From Paraescarpia echinospica (taxonomy: Eukaryota; Annelida; Polychaeta; Sabellida; Siboglinidae): a DNA stretch of 64,000 bases. Positions 49,701 to 63,200 of the stretch are shown one piece after another. The translations under genes and the position numbers were made by a program. The notes under the pieces were generated by a model. It was given only the letters and a program-made list of their open reading frames with translations. It had not been told where the DNA came from and did no database searches. Where the stretch lies: positions 7,984,000 to 8,047,999 of the forward strand of contig CM034543.1 in NCBI GenBank assembly GCA_020002185.1, in the 5' to 3' direction. Within the stretch, counting starts at the first letter, position 1. Each line of letters starts with the position of its first letter.

Positions 49701-52700
49701 AATATAAGACAAAATTAATTACCTCAGCCCTCTACCTCCCTCCCTTCAGGTGAAAGTTTGTAAACATTAATATGATGATATCAAAGTAGTAACAGTATCG
49801 GTCCGAAGCATAAAATATTTATCGATGTCCGATACCAAACAAACTGCATCTGACCCCCTCTCACCCAAACAAAAGTAATTTTGTCTGATAGCGTCATCAA
49901 CGTTCTGAGATGATCCCTTATGAAGTAACTTTTTTCTGGGTTAAAAAACTGTTCAAATACTGTAATAATATATTACTGTGTTAATTAAAGAAATGTTTAC
50001 AAGAAAACTGAATACAAGTTAACTATATAAGTTAAATAAGTAAATAAATAAGTTAAGTAAATAGAGGAAATAAATAAGTGAAACAAATAAGTCAAATAAA
50101 CAACTCAATTAAGTTGATACATTAGATAAACATAAACAAATGAATTTAATAAAAACAAATTAAATAAATTAGTTAACTATGAAAAAACATCCTGGTCATT
50201 ACAAAATGAAATTAATTAATAATAATTAAACTATTAAAAAAATCAAGATTCAAACTTTCACAAACAAGTGTCAACAGCCAAATTCCATGATTTTCTTAGA
50301 ATTTGCCTTTAATGCTTATTTGTCCCTGATTCCTTTTTTGTTTCTGAATTTTCAGAACCCAAGCTCTGAGGTGTAACTTCAAGTAGTAATGAAGCAGTAT
50401 TGGAAAGAACAATGACTCAACCAAGTATTTATTAATTTCCTGACCTTCAGAGCAGCCATCTCCTTTTTCTTCTTTTTCTTCTGTTTCTTCGGGGCAGGGG
50501 GTTGAAGTGCCATCTGTCGCTCTTTCTCCTGGTTTCGTTTAATTCGTCGAAGCTTCTCCTGAAGTCTGAGGCAAGATCACAACATGAATAATGCGACGTA
50601 ACACACTCTAAGACTGCCTGAAACATGTTCAAACAACCATTATTTCATACTGGACTAAACGCAATCATTTTATTCAGTTATAATGTGCAAAAATATCCTC
50701 TAGATGGTGCCACACACACATAGACACAGAAGACAGGTTCCAAAATATTAAAAGTACCTGCCATTTAACAAAGATTACATAATTTGAAGTTTTTGAACGG
50801 CGATATGTGTTTTCTGTGATTGTTACAAGTTCCGTAAAACATCCCCAATTGATTGCTAAATGGTTTACATAATTTAGAACAATCATAAACGACGCGTAAC
50901 GTTGCAAACAATTATCCTGTCCAGCACAAACCATGAACTAGTAAGAAGCCTTAACACACGTGAAATAAATAAAAAACACTTTATTGTTTTCAAGGGGTTA
51001 TAGGTGAACCCGTGAAATCTGGGTGCCGAGAAGCGAAGTGTCTTAGAGAAAAAGCATAATGTATATACAAACACATACATAATAAAATAATATTGCTAAC
51101 AACAATAGTAATTATTAATATTAACATCATTATTGTTAAATGACTCAACCAAAATGGTTGGTTAGTGACAATTTGAGAAAAACATGAATTTACAAAAATT
51201 CTAAAGTTGTCACTTAAACAAGGAGAACTAAAACTAACCAAATGACTGGTGCTGCTGTTAAATGTATCTGAAGATTTGTTCCAGTAGTTACGACAGGTGA
51301 CATCTGGTGACATGTCCTAGTGGTGACGTTATGACAAGTGTCATTTCATGATGACATCACCAGATGATGTAGGTGACAAAATGTGAAGACATGTCACCGG
51401 ATATGACATTTAGTGACAAATATTGAAACATTAAGGTAGTGAAACATTACCTTCTGCGTTCCTTTTTCATTTCTTCCTTCTGTGATTCATCAAGAGTTGC
51501 AAACGAACGACTGTAAAACAGAGAAAATGACAAACTTATGGCTTCTAAACACAACAAGTAACAGACAACCACAGTTTAAAGAACTGTTTCAATAATTTTG
51601 TAGCAAGTGTTTATCAGGAAATTATTCATCTAGTTCAAACTTACTTTTTGTTCCTAGAGTCAATGCTAACATTGGAAATAGGGCTTTTTCTGTGGCTGCA
51701 CCAACTCTTTGGAATATGCTCCCTCCTAGTGTTAGATCAGTTGACAATATTACACAATTTTGCAGTCAATTAATGTGTACCTTTATAACCTGGCGTACCC
51801 ATCCATCTGTTGACAACTTGAATACTGCTTATCGATTTTGAGCTTGACCAACCCTTTTGTCTTGAATCCCCTCGGAGCTTGGTTTCCAATGACTTAGGCG
51901 CAATAGAAGTTATTATTATTTAAACAATAATAAACACATTTTAACCGACTGCAGACATTACTTCAACTATTCACCTGCTACATAGCTGCACTTCAAAGAA
52001 CGAGATTTGAAATGCACTAAACCACCCGAGGACTCGGCGCTAAAATCTGCAGCAATGACTTACATGAATGCACTGTCCCTCGTCTGTCGTATTCGCATAT
52101 ACGTGTCGATGATTGTCGGACGGCGAACAATCTCTGTACGTGTATATTGTTGGCCGCCTTCGTTGCGGAATGTCCTCGTTATCTTCAGCTTCTTCACCTG
52201 GTGGGCAAAACAGACATGACTTCCGCGACATCTTTCCCTGTAAATGTTGCAAAAGATTTAGAAATAAAATCATACAAAAAAGAAATAATAATGTTATACT
52301 ATGCATGGTCTCTTCAGGACTACAAAAATAGCCGCTAATGTGGTAAGAATTTCCCTTGCCCCCAACCCAGCCACAAACTCAAACCATTATCCACCCTGAA
52401 TCACACCCCTAAAAGGGGTAGAATTGAAGAAGAGCAATCTGGTGATCCACATACGTTACCAATGTATTAGAGACTCAGCAATCCATCAAAACAACTGGTA
52501 ATCTACAAAACAACTCATTTAATGTGGCATTATTGACCCACCCTGACATACCCCTTGACCCCCCAGACCCATGCCTGATAAACCCCATGATTCAACCCCA
52601 GACCCACCCCTTGACCCACCCACTGATGCACCCCCTTGAATCCCCGACCCACACCCTTGACCCACCCCTCAGACCAACCCCTTGACTCCCAACCCACCCC

Positions 52701-55700
52701 CTCAACCCAAACCATTGTGACCACCTGACCCACCCCCTCCCTGTAACCCCCTGACCCACCCCCTCTGGTCCCTGACCCACCCCCTGTGACACCCTGACCC
52801 ACCCCTTGTGAGTCTGAGTCATCGTCCTTCTTCTTCTTGTCCTTCTTGCCAAAGTCGCCTTCCTGTATCATCTTCTGCAGCTCACGTCTCTCCGCCTGCT
52901 CCTGCTCCAGCAGGATCTGCAACACCAGCGCCCTCTGTCAGTTTGCTCACAGACTAGGCAGCATCTATGTCAATGTTTTATTTCTGAAGCAATTTCCAAT
53001 GCCCATGATGAAACCATGACAAATCTTAACAATTGGTCATGATATACAAAGGAAATATTTTAAATGCTATTCCATGATTAGCCACCATCTACAACAGATA
53101 TTTTAAATGCTATTCCATGATTACCCACCTTCTACAACAGATATTTTAAATGCTATTCCATGATTAGCCACCATCTACAACATATATTTTAAATGTTATT
53201 CCATGATTACCCACCATCTACAACATATATTTTAAATGCTATTCCATGATTACCCACCATCTACAACAGATATTTTAAATGCTATTCCATGATTAGCCAC
53301 CATCTACAACAGATATTTTAAATGCTATTCCATGATTAGCCACCATCTACAACATATATTTTAAATGTTATTCCATGATTACCCACCATCTACAACATAT
53401 ATTTTAAATGCTATTCCATGATTACCCACCATCTACAACATATATTTTAAATGCTATTCCATGATTAGCCACCATCTACAACATATATTTTAAATGCTAT
53501 TCCATGATTAGCCACCATCTACAACATATATTTTAAATGCTATTCCATGATTAGCCACCATCTACAACAGATATTTTAAATGCTATTCCATGATTAGCCA
53601 CCATCTACAACAGATATTTTAAATGTTATTCCACGATTACCCACCATCTACAACATATATTTTAAATGCTATTCCATGATTACCCACCATGTACAACATA
53701 TATTTTAAATGCTATTCCATGATTAGCCACCATCTACAACAGATATTTTAAATGCTATTCCATGATTACCCACCATCTACAACATATATGTTAAATGCTA
53801 TTCCATGATTACCCACCATGTACAACATATATTTTAAATGCTATTCCATGATTAGCCACCATCTACAACAGATATTTTAAATGCTATTCCATGATTACCC
53901 ACCATCTACAACATATATTTTAAATGCTATTCCATGATTACCCACCTTGTACATAATATATTTTAAATGTTATTCCATGATTAGCCACCATCTACAACAT
54001 ATATTTTAAATGCTATTCCATGATTACCCACCATCTACAACATATATTTTAAATGCTATTCCATGATTACCCACCATCTACAAAATATATCTTAAATGCT
54101 ATTCCATGATTACCCACCATGTACAACAGATATTTTAAATGGTATTCCATGATTAGCCACCATCTACAACATATATTTTAAATGCTATTCCATGATTACC
54201 CACCATCTACAACATATATGTTAAATGCTATTCCATGATTACCCACCATGTACAACATATATTTTAAATGCTATTCCATGATTAGCCACCATCTACAACA
54301 TATTTTAAATGCTATTCCATGATTACCCACCATCTACAACATATATTTTAAATGTTATTCCATAATTACCCACCTTGTACATAATATATTTTAAATGTTA
54401 TTCCATGATTAGCCACTATCTACAACATATATTTTAAATGCTATTCCATGATTACCCACCATCTACAACATATATCTTAAATGCTATTCCATGATTATCC
54501 ACCATGTACAACATATATTTTAAATGCTATTCCATGATTAGCCACCATCTACAACATATATTTTAAATGCTATTCCATGATTACCTACCATCTACAACAT
54601 ATATTTTAAATGCTATTCCATGATTACCCACCATCTACAACATATATTTTAAATGCTATTCCATGATTACCCACCATGTACATAATATATTTTAAATGCT
54701 ATTCCATGATTAGCCACCATCTACAACATATATTTTAAATGCTATTCCATGATTACCCACCATCTACAACATATATTTTAAATGCTATTCCATGATTACC
54801 CACCATCTACAACATATATTTTAAATGCTATTCCATGATTAGCCACCATCTACAACAGATATTTAAATGCTATTCCATGATTACCCACCATCTACAACAT
54901 ATATTTTAAATGCTATTCCATGATTACCCACCATGTATATAATATATTTTAAATGCTATTCCATGATTACCCACCATGTACATAATATATTTTAAATGCT
55001 ATTCCATGATTAGCCACCATCTACAACATATATTTTAAATGCTATTCCATGATTACCCACCATCTACAACATATATTTTAAATGCTATTCCATGATTACC
55101 TACCATGTACATAATATATTTTAAATGCTATTCCATGATTAGCCACCATCTACAACATATATTTTAAATGCTATTCCATAATTACCCACCATCTACAACA
55201 TATATTTTAAATGCTATTCCATGATTACCCACCATCTACAACATATATTTTAAATGCTATTCCATGATTACCCACCATCTACAACATATATTTTAAATGC
55301 TATTCCACGATTACCCACCATGTACAACAGATATTTTAAATGCTATCCCATGATTACCCACCATCTACAACATATATTTTAAATGCTATTCCATGATTAC
55401 CCACCATCTACAACATATATTTTAAATGCTATTCCATGATTAGCCACCATCTACAACATATATTTTAAATGCTATTCCATGATTAGTCACCATCTACAAC
55501 ATATATTTTAAATGCTATTCCATGATTAGCCACCATCTACAACATATATTTTAAATGCTATTCCATGATTACCCAACATCTACAACATATATTTTAAATG
55601 CTGTTCCATGATTAGCCACCATCTACAACATATATTTTAAATGCTATTCCATGATTAGCCACCATCTACAACAGATATTTTAAATGCCATTCCATGATTA

Positions 55701-58007
55701 CCCACCAACTACAATAGATATTTATCCGACATGCATCCATGGATTTTTGCACTTTCAAACTCTCGTCAAATATGGCAATTTTGTGCAGTAACAGAAAACA
55801 AAATGGCCACCAACCTGTGAGCTTGTCTTCTTATTGGCTAGCATGTTCTCGATGTTCTTTCCCATCTCCTCGAGATCGGATTCGTCACCAGAACTTGAGT
55901 CTTCATCCGTTGATAATACCTCATCTGATGCCAGTACTCTGTGCGGTGGGAAGGCAAACAGTTAATGTATCTGGCTGTTCCAGACAAGTGACATCCTCCC
56001 ACACTGATATGACTTGGATATAACAAAACAATAAGCAATAATGCCAGCATGCTGAGACCTCTAGTACGATTAACCCTATTGCTATAATATGATAACGTAG
56101 CCTGAAATTCATGGTATCTGGGAACACAGTCGAACCTCTCTATTAAGGTCACCTTCGGAACTCGGCAAAGATGACCTGAATAGCAAGGTAACCAAATTAG
56201 CGAAACTAATTTCCTAAACTTTACTGTATGTGGAAATAATTTGGGTGTATCCTCGGCTGACCTTAATTGCAATGTGGCAGTATTACTGACATGACTGTAA
56301 GCGCGGTTTGACTGTACTATGTGTATACGATGAACAACTTCTCATGCTAACTGCACTAAAAAGGTAAGTTCTTACACAGCGGTGTCCAGTCCTTGGGACT
56401 GCTCAAAGAGCTTTACACTTGACTTCCTGGCAGACCTGTTCAATCGAACACCATCTCTATCTATAATCTGCTGCTGTCCCACTGGGAGTCAGCTACAGAA
56501 GTAGTGTAGTGGACACCATCGCACCTTGAAGAGGGATCACTTCACTGAGATAACGAGCTCGTACGGAAAATCCGCCATTAAACAAAATCTGTTGTAAAAT
56601 TTATGAAACTTAAAAAAAATACAAAAAGCAGATGCTGTATCACCGAGGACACTATTTCCGTGACACACCGGTGAAAATGTCCCAGTGGCGTGCCCTGGTG
56701 GTGACAGTTTTCAATAAGCAAAGTCAACGTTAAGGAGTGAAATTGATTTTAAAGTGCAAAATTGAGCTAATGAATGTTAGTTAGTGAAATGGTCCCCTGT
56801 CACTATAAAGACACGACATATAGACATACGACACCAAAAATGGTCCCCGTCACTATAAAGACACAGCATACAGACATAGGACACCAGAGAGAGGCTGTAC
56901 TTGCCTGTTCTGAAGCTCAAATATCCTGTGGCATTCCTCCTTATATTTCTCCTGGTGTTCAGCCACGGAGAAGCGATTACCTCGCGCGAATTTCGTCATA
57001 CCTAAGACGGAGAAGACACATTTGACACTGCCCTCTAGTGGACAGCAGTTGAAACTCCCTCGTTTGAACCATCATAATTCATATTCGCTGATGTTCATGA
57101 CAATAATGTATGAATCGCTTAACTTACGACGTGCGCAGTCGATTTAACGAAAGCATAGTTTTGTTCAAATTATTGAAAGAACTGACTCTGTTCTTTAGAT
57201 AGGATAATGTACAAGTATTAATAAATTATACAGAATTGTACCACTTTTGTTACCATTTGCAGAATGTTAACTTGGCTTGGTTAAAAAATAAGCAGTTTGT
57301 CCAATAATTCTATTAAAACTGAATAACGTATTCTCCCAAATGGGTTAGCATATTATAGTGTACGTAATTAAAAAAAGACCGCCACGTAAAGTACTTGACT
57401 CTAACTAAGGCATATTGACCCCTGCTATGAGTATATGACTCCATGTAAGGGTAGAGGCAAATGACCCCTGCCAAGGGTATATGACTCTAGTTAAAGGCAA
57501 ATTACTCAAGCTAAGGGTAGATAACCTCGGCTAAGGATATATGACTAGCAAAGAGCAGAAGGCCTCTGTTACTCTTTTAGATCTCACATCTTTTTGTGAG
57601 ATGCGCTCCAAATCCTCGTAGCGCGCACACAAAATCACTGTGATATGATTGCATCTATTTTTTGCACTTAACTTTTTTGTGAATGTAGAATGCAATGCAC
57701 ATCTACAAACTTTTTGTCTGTTGCTATTTTCAAAGAGTGCTCATTCATAAACTTACAATACAAAGCCATATGAAAAATGCACAGCAGATACACTAAAGAA
57801 TCCACTAAAAAGCAATAAAATGCTTTCCGGTGCTTGAGGAAGTGGACGTCTGGACGTCTGGTGGAGCTTGTGTCCATTATGTCCCTACCTTCCTGGCCGG
57901 CCTTTGCCTGTTCTGTTGACATTGTCCGGACCACATCAATCACCTCCCAGCGCGACAACTTCTTGATCTGTCAACACCATCACTATAATCATACTATAAT
58001 TGAGCAA

Positions 58008-58059
<52 letters not shown>

Positions 58060-60232
58060 TAAAGTTTTCCTCCTAGCCGGCTTGAACCTTGGGCTCCAAA
58101 CTTCGAGGGATTAATCTACTACCTCACAAGCGTAACATAACACCTCTACTTTTTCATACTATGTATACATGTAAATGTTTCTCCCCTTCCAATACCATAG
58201 CAATATGAATGTTATTTGACAATTCTACACTATCTCGACTAGGACAATGGACGTGGACTTCACATTCTCTCCGACTTTTAATATACAAGTATTGCAGCAG
58301 TGCGTGATGCAGTTGTCAACGTTTGACATGCTCTGAAATCATCACATACCTATGCGAATAAATAATGGTGTTTATGTAACAGCTCTGTGTGTTTTCTAAC
58401 ATTTGGTGAATATTGCTATCACAACTTTTACGTATAAACTACCAAGTATTTCATCAGGGACGGGCATTTTTGGTAGTAGATATAATAATAATAAAATGAC
58501 TTCTTCAGCGCCAATATCCTCAGAAAATCCAAGCTCAGTGGAAAAATAAATCCAAAGGATTAAGCATCCTTATAATCATATACACAGCAAAAGTCATCAA
58601 CAGATGGACGGAATTGCTAAGAAGCTAAGGAGGTTATGCAATATTAAAAAGATAGGTTTTTAGATGACAGCAAAATGAAGCTATATTTCCTACAAGCTCG
58701 ACAATATCGTAGCCACATACATATGGCTGATACAGAAGTCTGAGCTGAAAGTAAGAAAGACTTGTCGCTAGGAGGGAGCGAGTTCCATATATACACTGAA
58801 ACCCGAAGTAAAACTCTGTTCAGTAGTGTTTACAATCTACAAAAATATAAAATAATAATAAATTAAATATTGCTAAAACATGACTAAATAAAATTATAGA
58901 AACTAAACCACACATATGAAGTATACAATTTTAAGTACTATTTGGTAGTTAAATTAAAAGTGTATACATTGGGAGTTACATTCAGATAAGGATTAATATA
59001 AAAAAGATAATAACTAGTTAGTGACACCAAATTTATATTTTATAAATTATCAAAGTTGCCACTGAAAACACATCACAACACATCTCTGCCTCAGCAATAT
59101 CAAATTTATATTTTTAAATCACAGAAATTGCCATTGAAAAAGCATCATGACCCACCTCTGCCTCAACAACACAAAATTTACATTTGATAAATTACAGAAG
59201 TTGCCACTGAAAAAGCACCATGACGCACTTCTGCCTCACTGACAATACATTTTTATTTAATAAATTATACAAGTTGTCACTGAAAAATCATCATGACGCA
59301 CCTCTGCCTCAGCAACACCAAACTTTCTCAGCAGCTGTTTGGCATCTTTGAGAGACAACTTCCGGAGGTCAGCATCTGTTCCGGTCACTGTGCGCTTAAC
59401 CGGTGTCTGGCTGTTGGACTCGTCCTGACAACAGAGAGTGGACACTAAGGTCAATCAAGTCACCTGTAGCAACCAACTTCTTATTTGGGGGGGGGGTAGT
59501 TCAAAATGGCACTCAAAATCTATCTTTTCAGAATTATTTTAAGATTTTATAGTATGTTCACCTTTGCCATCTTAATTAACTAAACATATATTTATCTTAA
59601 TTAGTTTTTGTTCTAATTATTTTATCATTATTCTTATTATTATTCTCAATAGTTTGCACACGTTTATTTATTCATTTTTAAAGAGAAAACAGTTGATTTT
59701 ATTTAGTAGTAATAATTGCATAGTTTGCATAAATATTTTAAAATAAGTATGGTTTTATCTTGTTAATTATTTGTAATGCATATACTTTACACCACTTTAC
59801 AGTGCCCCAGAACAATGATTTGGATGGGGCACTATATAAGAAATGTATTTATTATTTATTATATTTGTTACTATGGAAATAGGGGGTCGGGCAGAAAAAA
59901 TGTCAACATATTTTTTATTCAGTAAGACCTCTACCACTTGGGCACAACAAAATTATATTAGTAATGCTTAAAAAAATCCTATCTAGCTGCAAAAAGCAAA
60001 AATGACAAATAAGATCAAATAACATATTTGCGAGGATTCTCACCTTTGACTGTTGGGGCTTGTTGGGGACTTTGACGTAGGAGAACCCCTCGCCACACCC
60101 CGAAGGGTCAGCTACTCCCGTGAGGGCAAGTAGACAGCGCCCCTTCATCGCAGCTATATATGCCCTTGTAGTGTTCCATGGGGCAGCTTTCACCTTACAA
60201 ACAACATGGTCGTAGTAGAACAAATATATTGA

Positions 60233-60270
<38 letters not shown>

Positions 60271-63200
60271 ATGCGTGTGGTTGTGCGTATGCGTGTCTGG
60301 GTGTGCGAGTTTGCGTGTGTGCGTGCGTGTGTGTGTGTGCGTACGTGTGTGGTGTATGTGCGTGTACGAGTCTGTGTGTGCATGTTTGCATGTTTGTGTG
60401 CGTGCATGTATGTGTGTGTGTGTGTGCGCGCGTTTGTGTGTGTGTGTGTTTGTGTGTGTGTATGTGTGCGTGTCTTTTAAAAAACATGTAATGTAAACAA
60501 TATTAAAATAATTGCATTTAGAATTACACTCAACTGTGTCGAACATTGCTTTTAAACACAGACACAAGTTACATAAGCCACTAGTTCCCTCAGCTGTATA
60601 AACTATTACAAGCCAGTGGTGGATATATTTAAATAAGCAGTCTTCATGCAGTAATTGTGGCACAGCTGAATGCTTCTCAGAGACGTAATTGGTGTTCAAA
60701 AGAACAGGTAAAGTGTAACACGCTACAGTCTGGATACAGCGTAAAATGTAACATGCTACAGTCTGGATACAGCGTAAAGGGTAACACGCTACAGTCTGGA
60801 TACAGCGTAAAGGGTAACACGCTACAGTCTGGATACAGCGTAAAGGGTAACACGCTACAGTCTGGATATAGCGTAAAGTGTAACACGCTACAGTCTGGAT
60901 ACAGCGTAAAATGTAACATGCTACAGTCTGGATAGAGCGTAAAGGGTAACACGCTACAGTCTGGATACAGCACTATATAAGAACTTACGTTTACATACAA
61001 ACTTTTCTTACATTCAAATGACATCAGATTAACTGTTACCCAAAGTAGATAGTCATATAAGATGTGCACTGATGCAACAACTTTGGAGACAGCAATCCAT
61101 GTAAGTAATACCTAGATGCTTTGACGGACAGCACAGTGAGCACACGTTAATAACAAATATGTATTGTGAAAGAATTTGTAATCTGATGAAGTGCAAAAGG
61201 TCAAAGGTCATTTACCTCATCATCCATCTTGACTTGGTTATCTTCATCGTCATCTTCCGGGGCAAATATTGACCTCTCCCCGTACCCAGCGTCCTGAAAT
61301 AAGAACGGCAAGGTTTGCTGGATGTCAGATTAATTACGTAATTAATTACATGATTATTGGTGACATTTCACTCGTAATGATCTACAATTTTATTCAGGTG
61401 CTATTTATTAACTATTCTAATAGTATCATATAATCAATGTGCATCACGCATGCAAAATAATAATAATAATAAACTTCTATAGTACCAATATCCAGAGGAA
61501 TTTGAGCTCAGAGGCGCGACAGTAGAGAAGTATTATTTTGTATTTTAAATACTCTAGTGACGTGCATGAAAAGATTTCACTGTGCAGAGTAAAGTAGGCT
61601 GAATGCAACATTCAAAACTTTATTTGGATATCTCATAGATATCCTTTTTCCAAACGCAGAAATTTGAGACATTTTTTGGGGAGAAATTGACCATCAAAGA
61701 TTGCATAATTTTATGACAATGTTTGTGTGATCTCTAGATGTTCGACACTCACCTTGAGCCTCTGTTCCGCAGCCAGCATGCTATAGTAGCCACAGCATTG
61801 CTCTGGACAAACCATTGCCCTCATTTCTTCCTCTGTCGGCAGTCGGAAGTCTGACTTCAACACCCACCAGTTTGAGTCCATCCCTGAGGGAAAAACACAC
61901 AAATTATTAATAGTTTTAGCCTACAAATAACACACAATTCTTGATCATAAATGACAGTGTTAACTAAACAATTGTAAAAGAGATGACATGTGCAGGCAAA
62001 TGTACTAAGAAACAAATTTTTATAAAACTTCAGATTAAAATCTACACCTCCTGAAAAAACTAAGCTTGTAGATTTTGTTATAGAAAACCCGTTTGTTGGC
62101 AGTATAACAACAACCTAGCTTAGAAATGATTGAATTCTCATTAGGTTTTGTCCAGTGTTGGTGAAATCGAACTCTACACTGAATTCACCTGTTCGTTTGA
62201 AATCTGCGCAGAGTTTGAGTCGTTTGCGAATACTACTCTCCGAATGTGATGGAAAAGCTTTCTTGATTTCTTCCATCTTGATTCTGCGCGGCATATCCTT
62301 GCTCTTCCAGAAAAGCCTATAGATGAACACCTGTGAACAGATGTGGGCATTTGCTTGGGTATAGTCAGTCATGGAAAGCTGCACAAGTTTCAATTTTTGG
62401 TTGTTTATTACTGTAAATATATATGCAGACAAATGACATTGTATAATACTGCAGAATACAAAGTGGGGTATTACACTAATTTATATTTAATTTAATAAAT
62501 AACCACAATAGTCCCTAATTAGTATGTTCTACAGATAAATGTTTTGTCAATGAAGATTTACATCTAATGTATACACGCATACTGATATATCTAACACCCA
62601 TGCACCCACCCAAGTGCACACACATACGCACGCACACACGTGTGCACACGCACGCACTCATGCATGCACACACTCACACACGCACGCACACACACACACA
62701 CACACACACAGACACATATCATAGTGAGCGATCACAACTGGGAAATACTTTATATATATAATGTAATAAACATGTTCGTGTTTCAAACGATGTAAGATTC
62801 GCTTATGCCATTTCAATGATTTGCTTCATCAGTTCGTGCCATTCAGGATTAGTCGATCTTAGAATTCATAAGCCGTATTAAAGTCGTCGACAGATGGAGC
62901 AATATGCCAGGGATCTAAGGTGGATATGCAAGATTATAGAGGTAAGTTTTTAAATGATGGCGATATTGTGTGTTTCAACTGATCTAACACTAAGAGGGAG
63001 TGTATTCCAAAGAGTTGGTGCAGCAGAAATGCCCGAGGTCCAATGTTAGTGTTAACGCTAGGAACAAAACAGTAAATCGGTACTAGATGATCAAGTTGGA
63101 TAGGATTTCTTACATGAAGTAAGTAAGGAAGTAAGGAGTAAGCAATGAATATAAATATGCTGGTTGCTTTGATACCTGCAAGAAGTCACGTATGAAGTTG

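Noticed and set aside
53040..55715. 43-bp array as another splice-junction-derived array
   Set aside because: A short similarity to the exon 9 donor flank (GGTGGC) is too weak; the unit does not contain exon sequence.
60657..61069. Repeat proteins with an 11-residue period
   Set aside because: Translation of the 33-bp minisatellite in intron 4.
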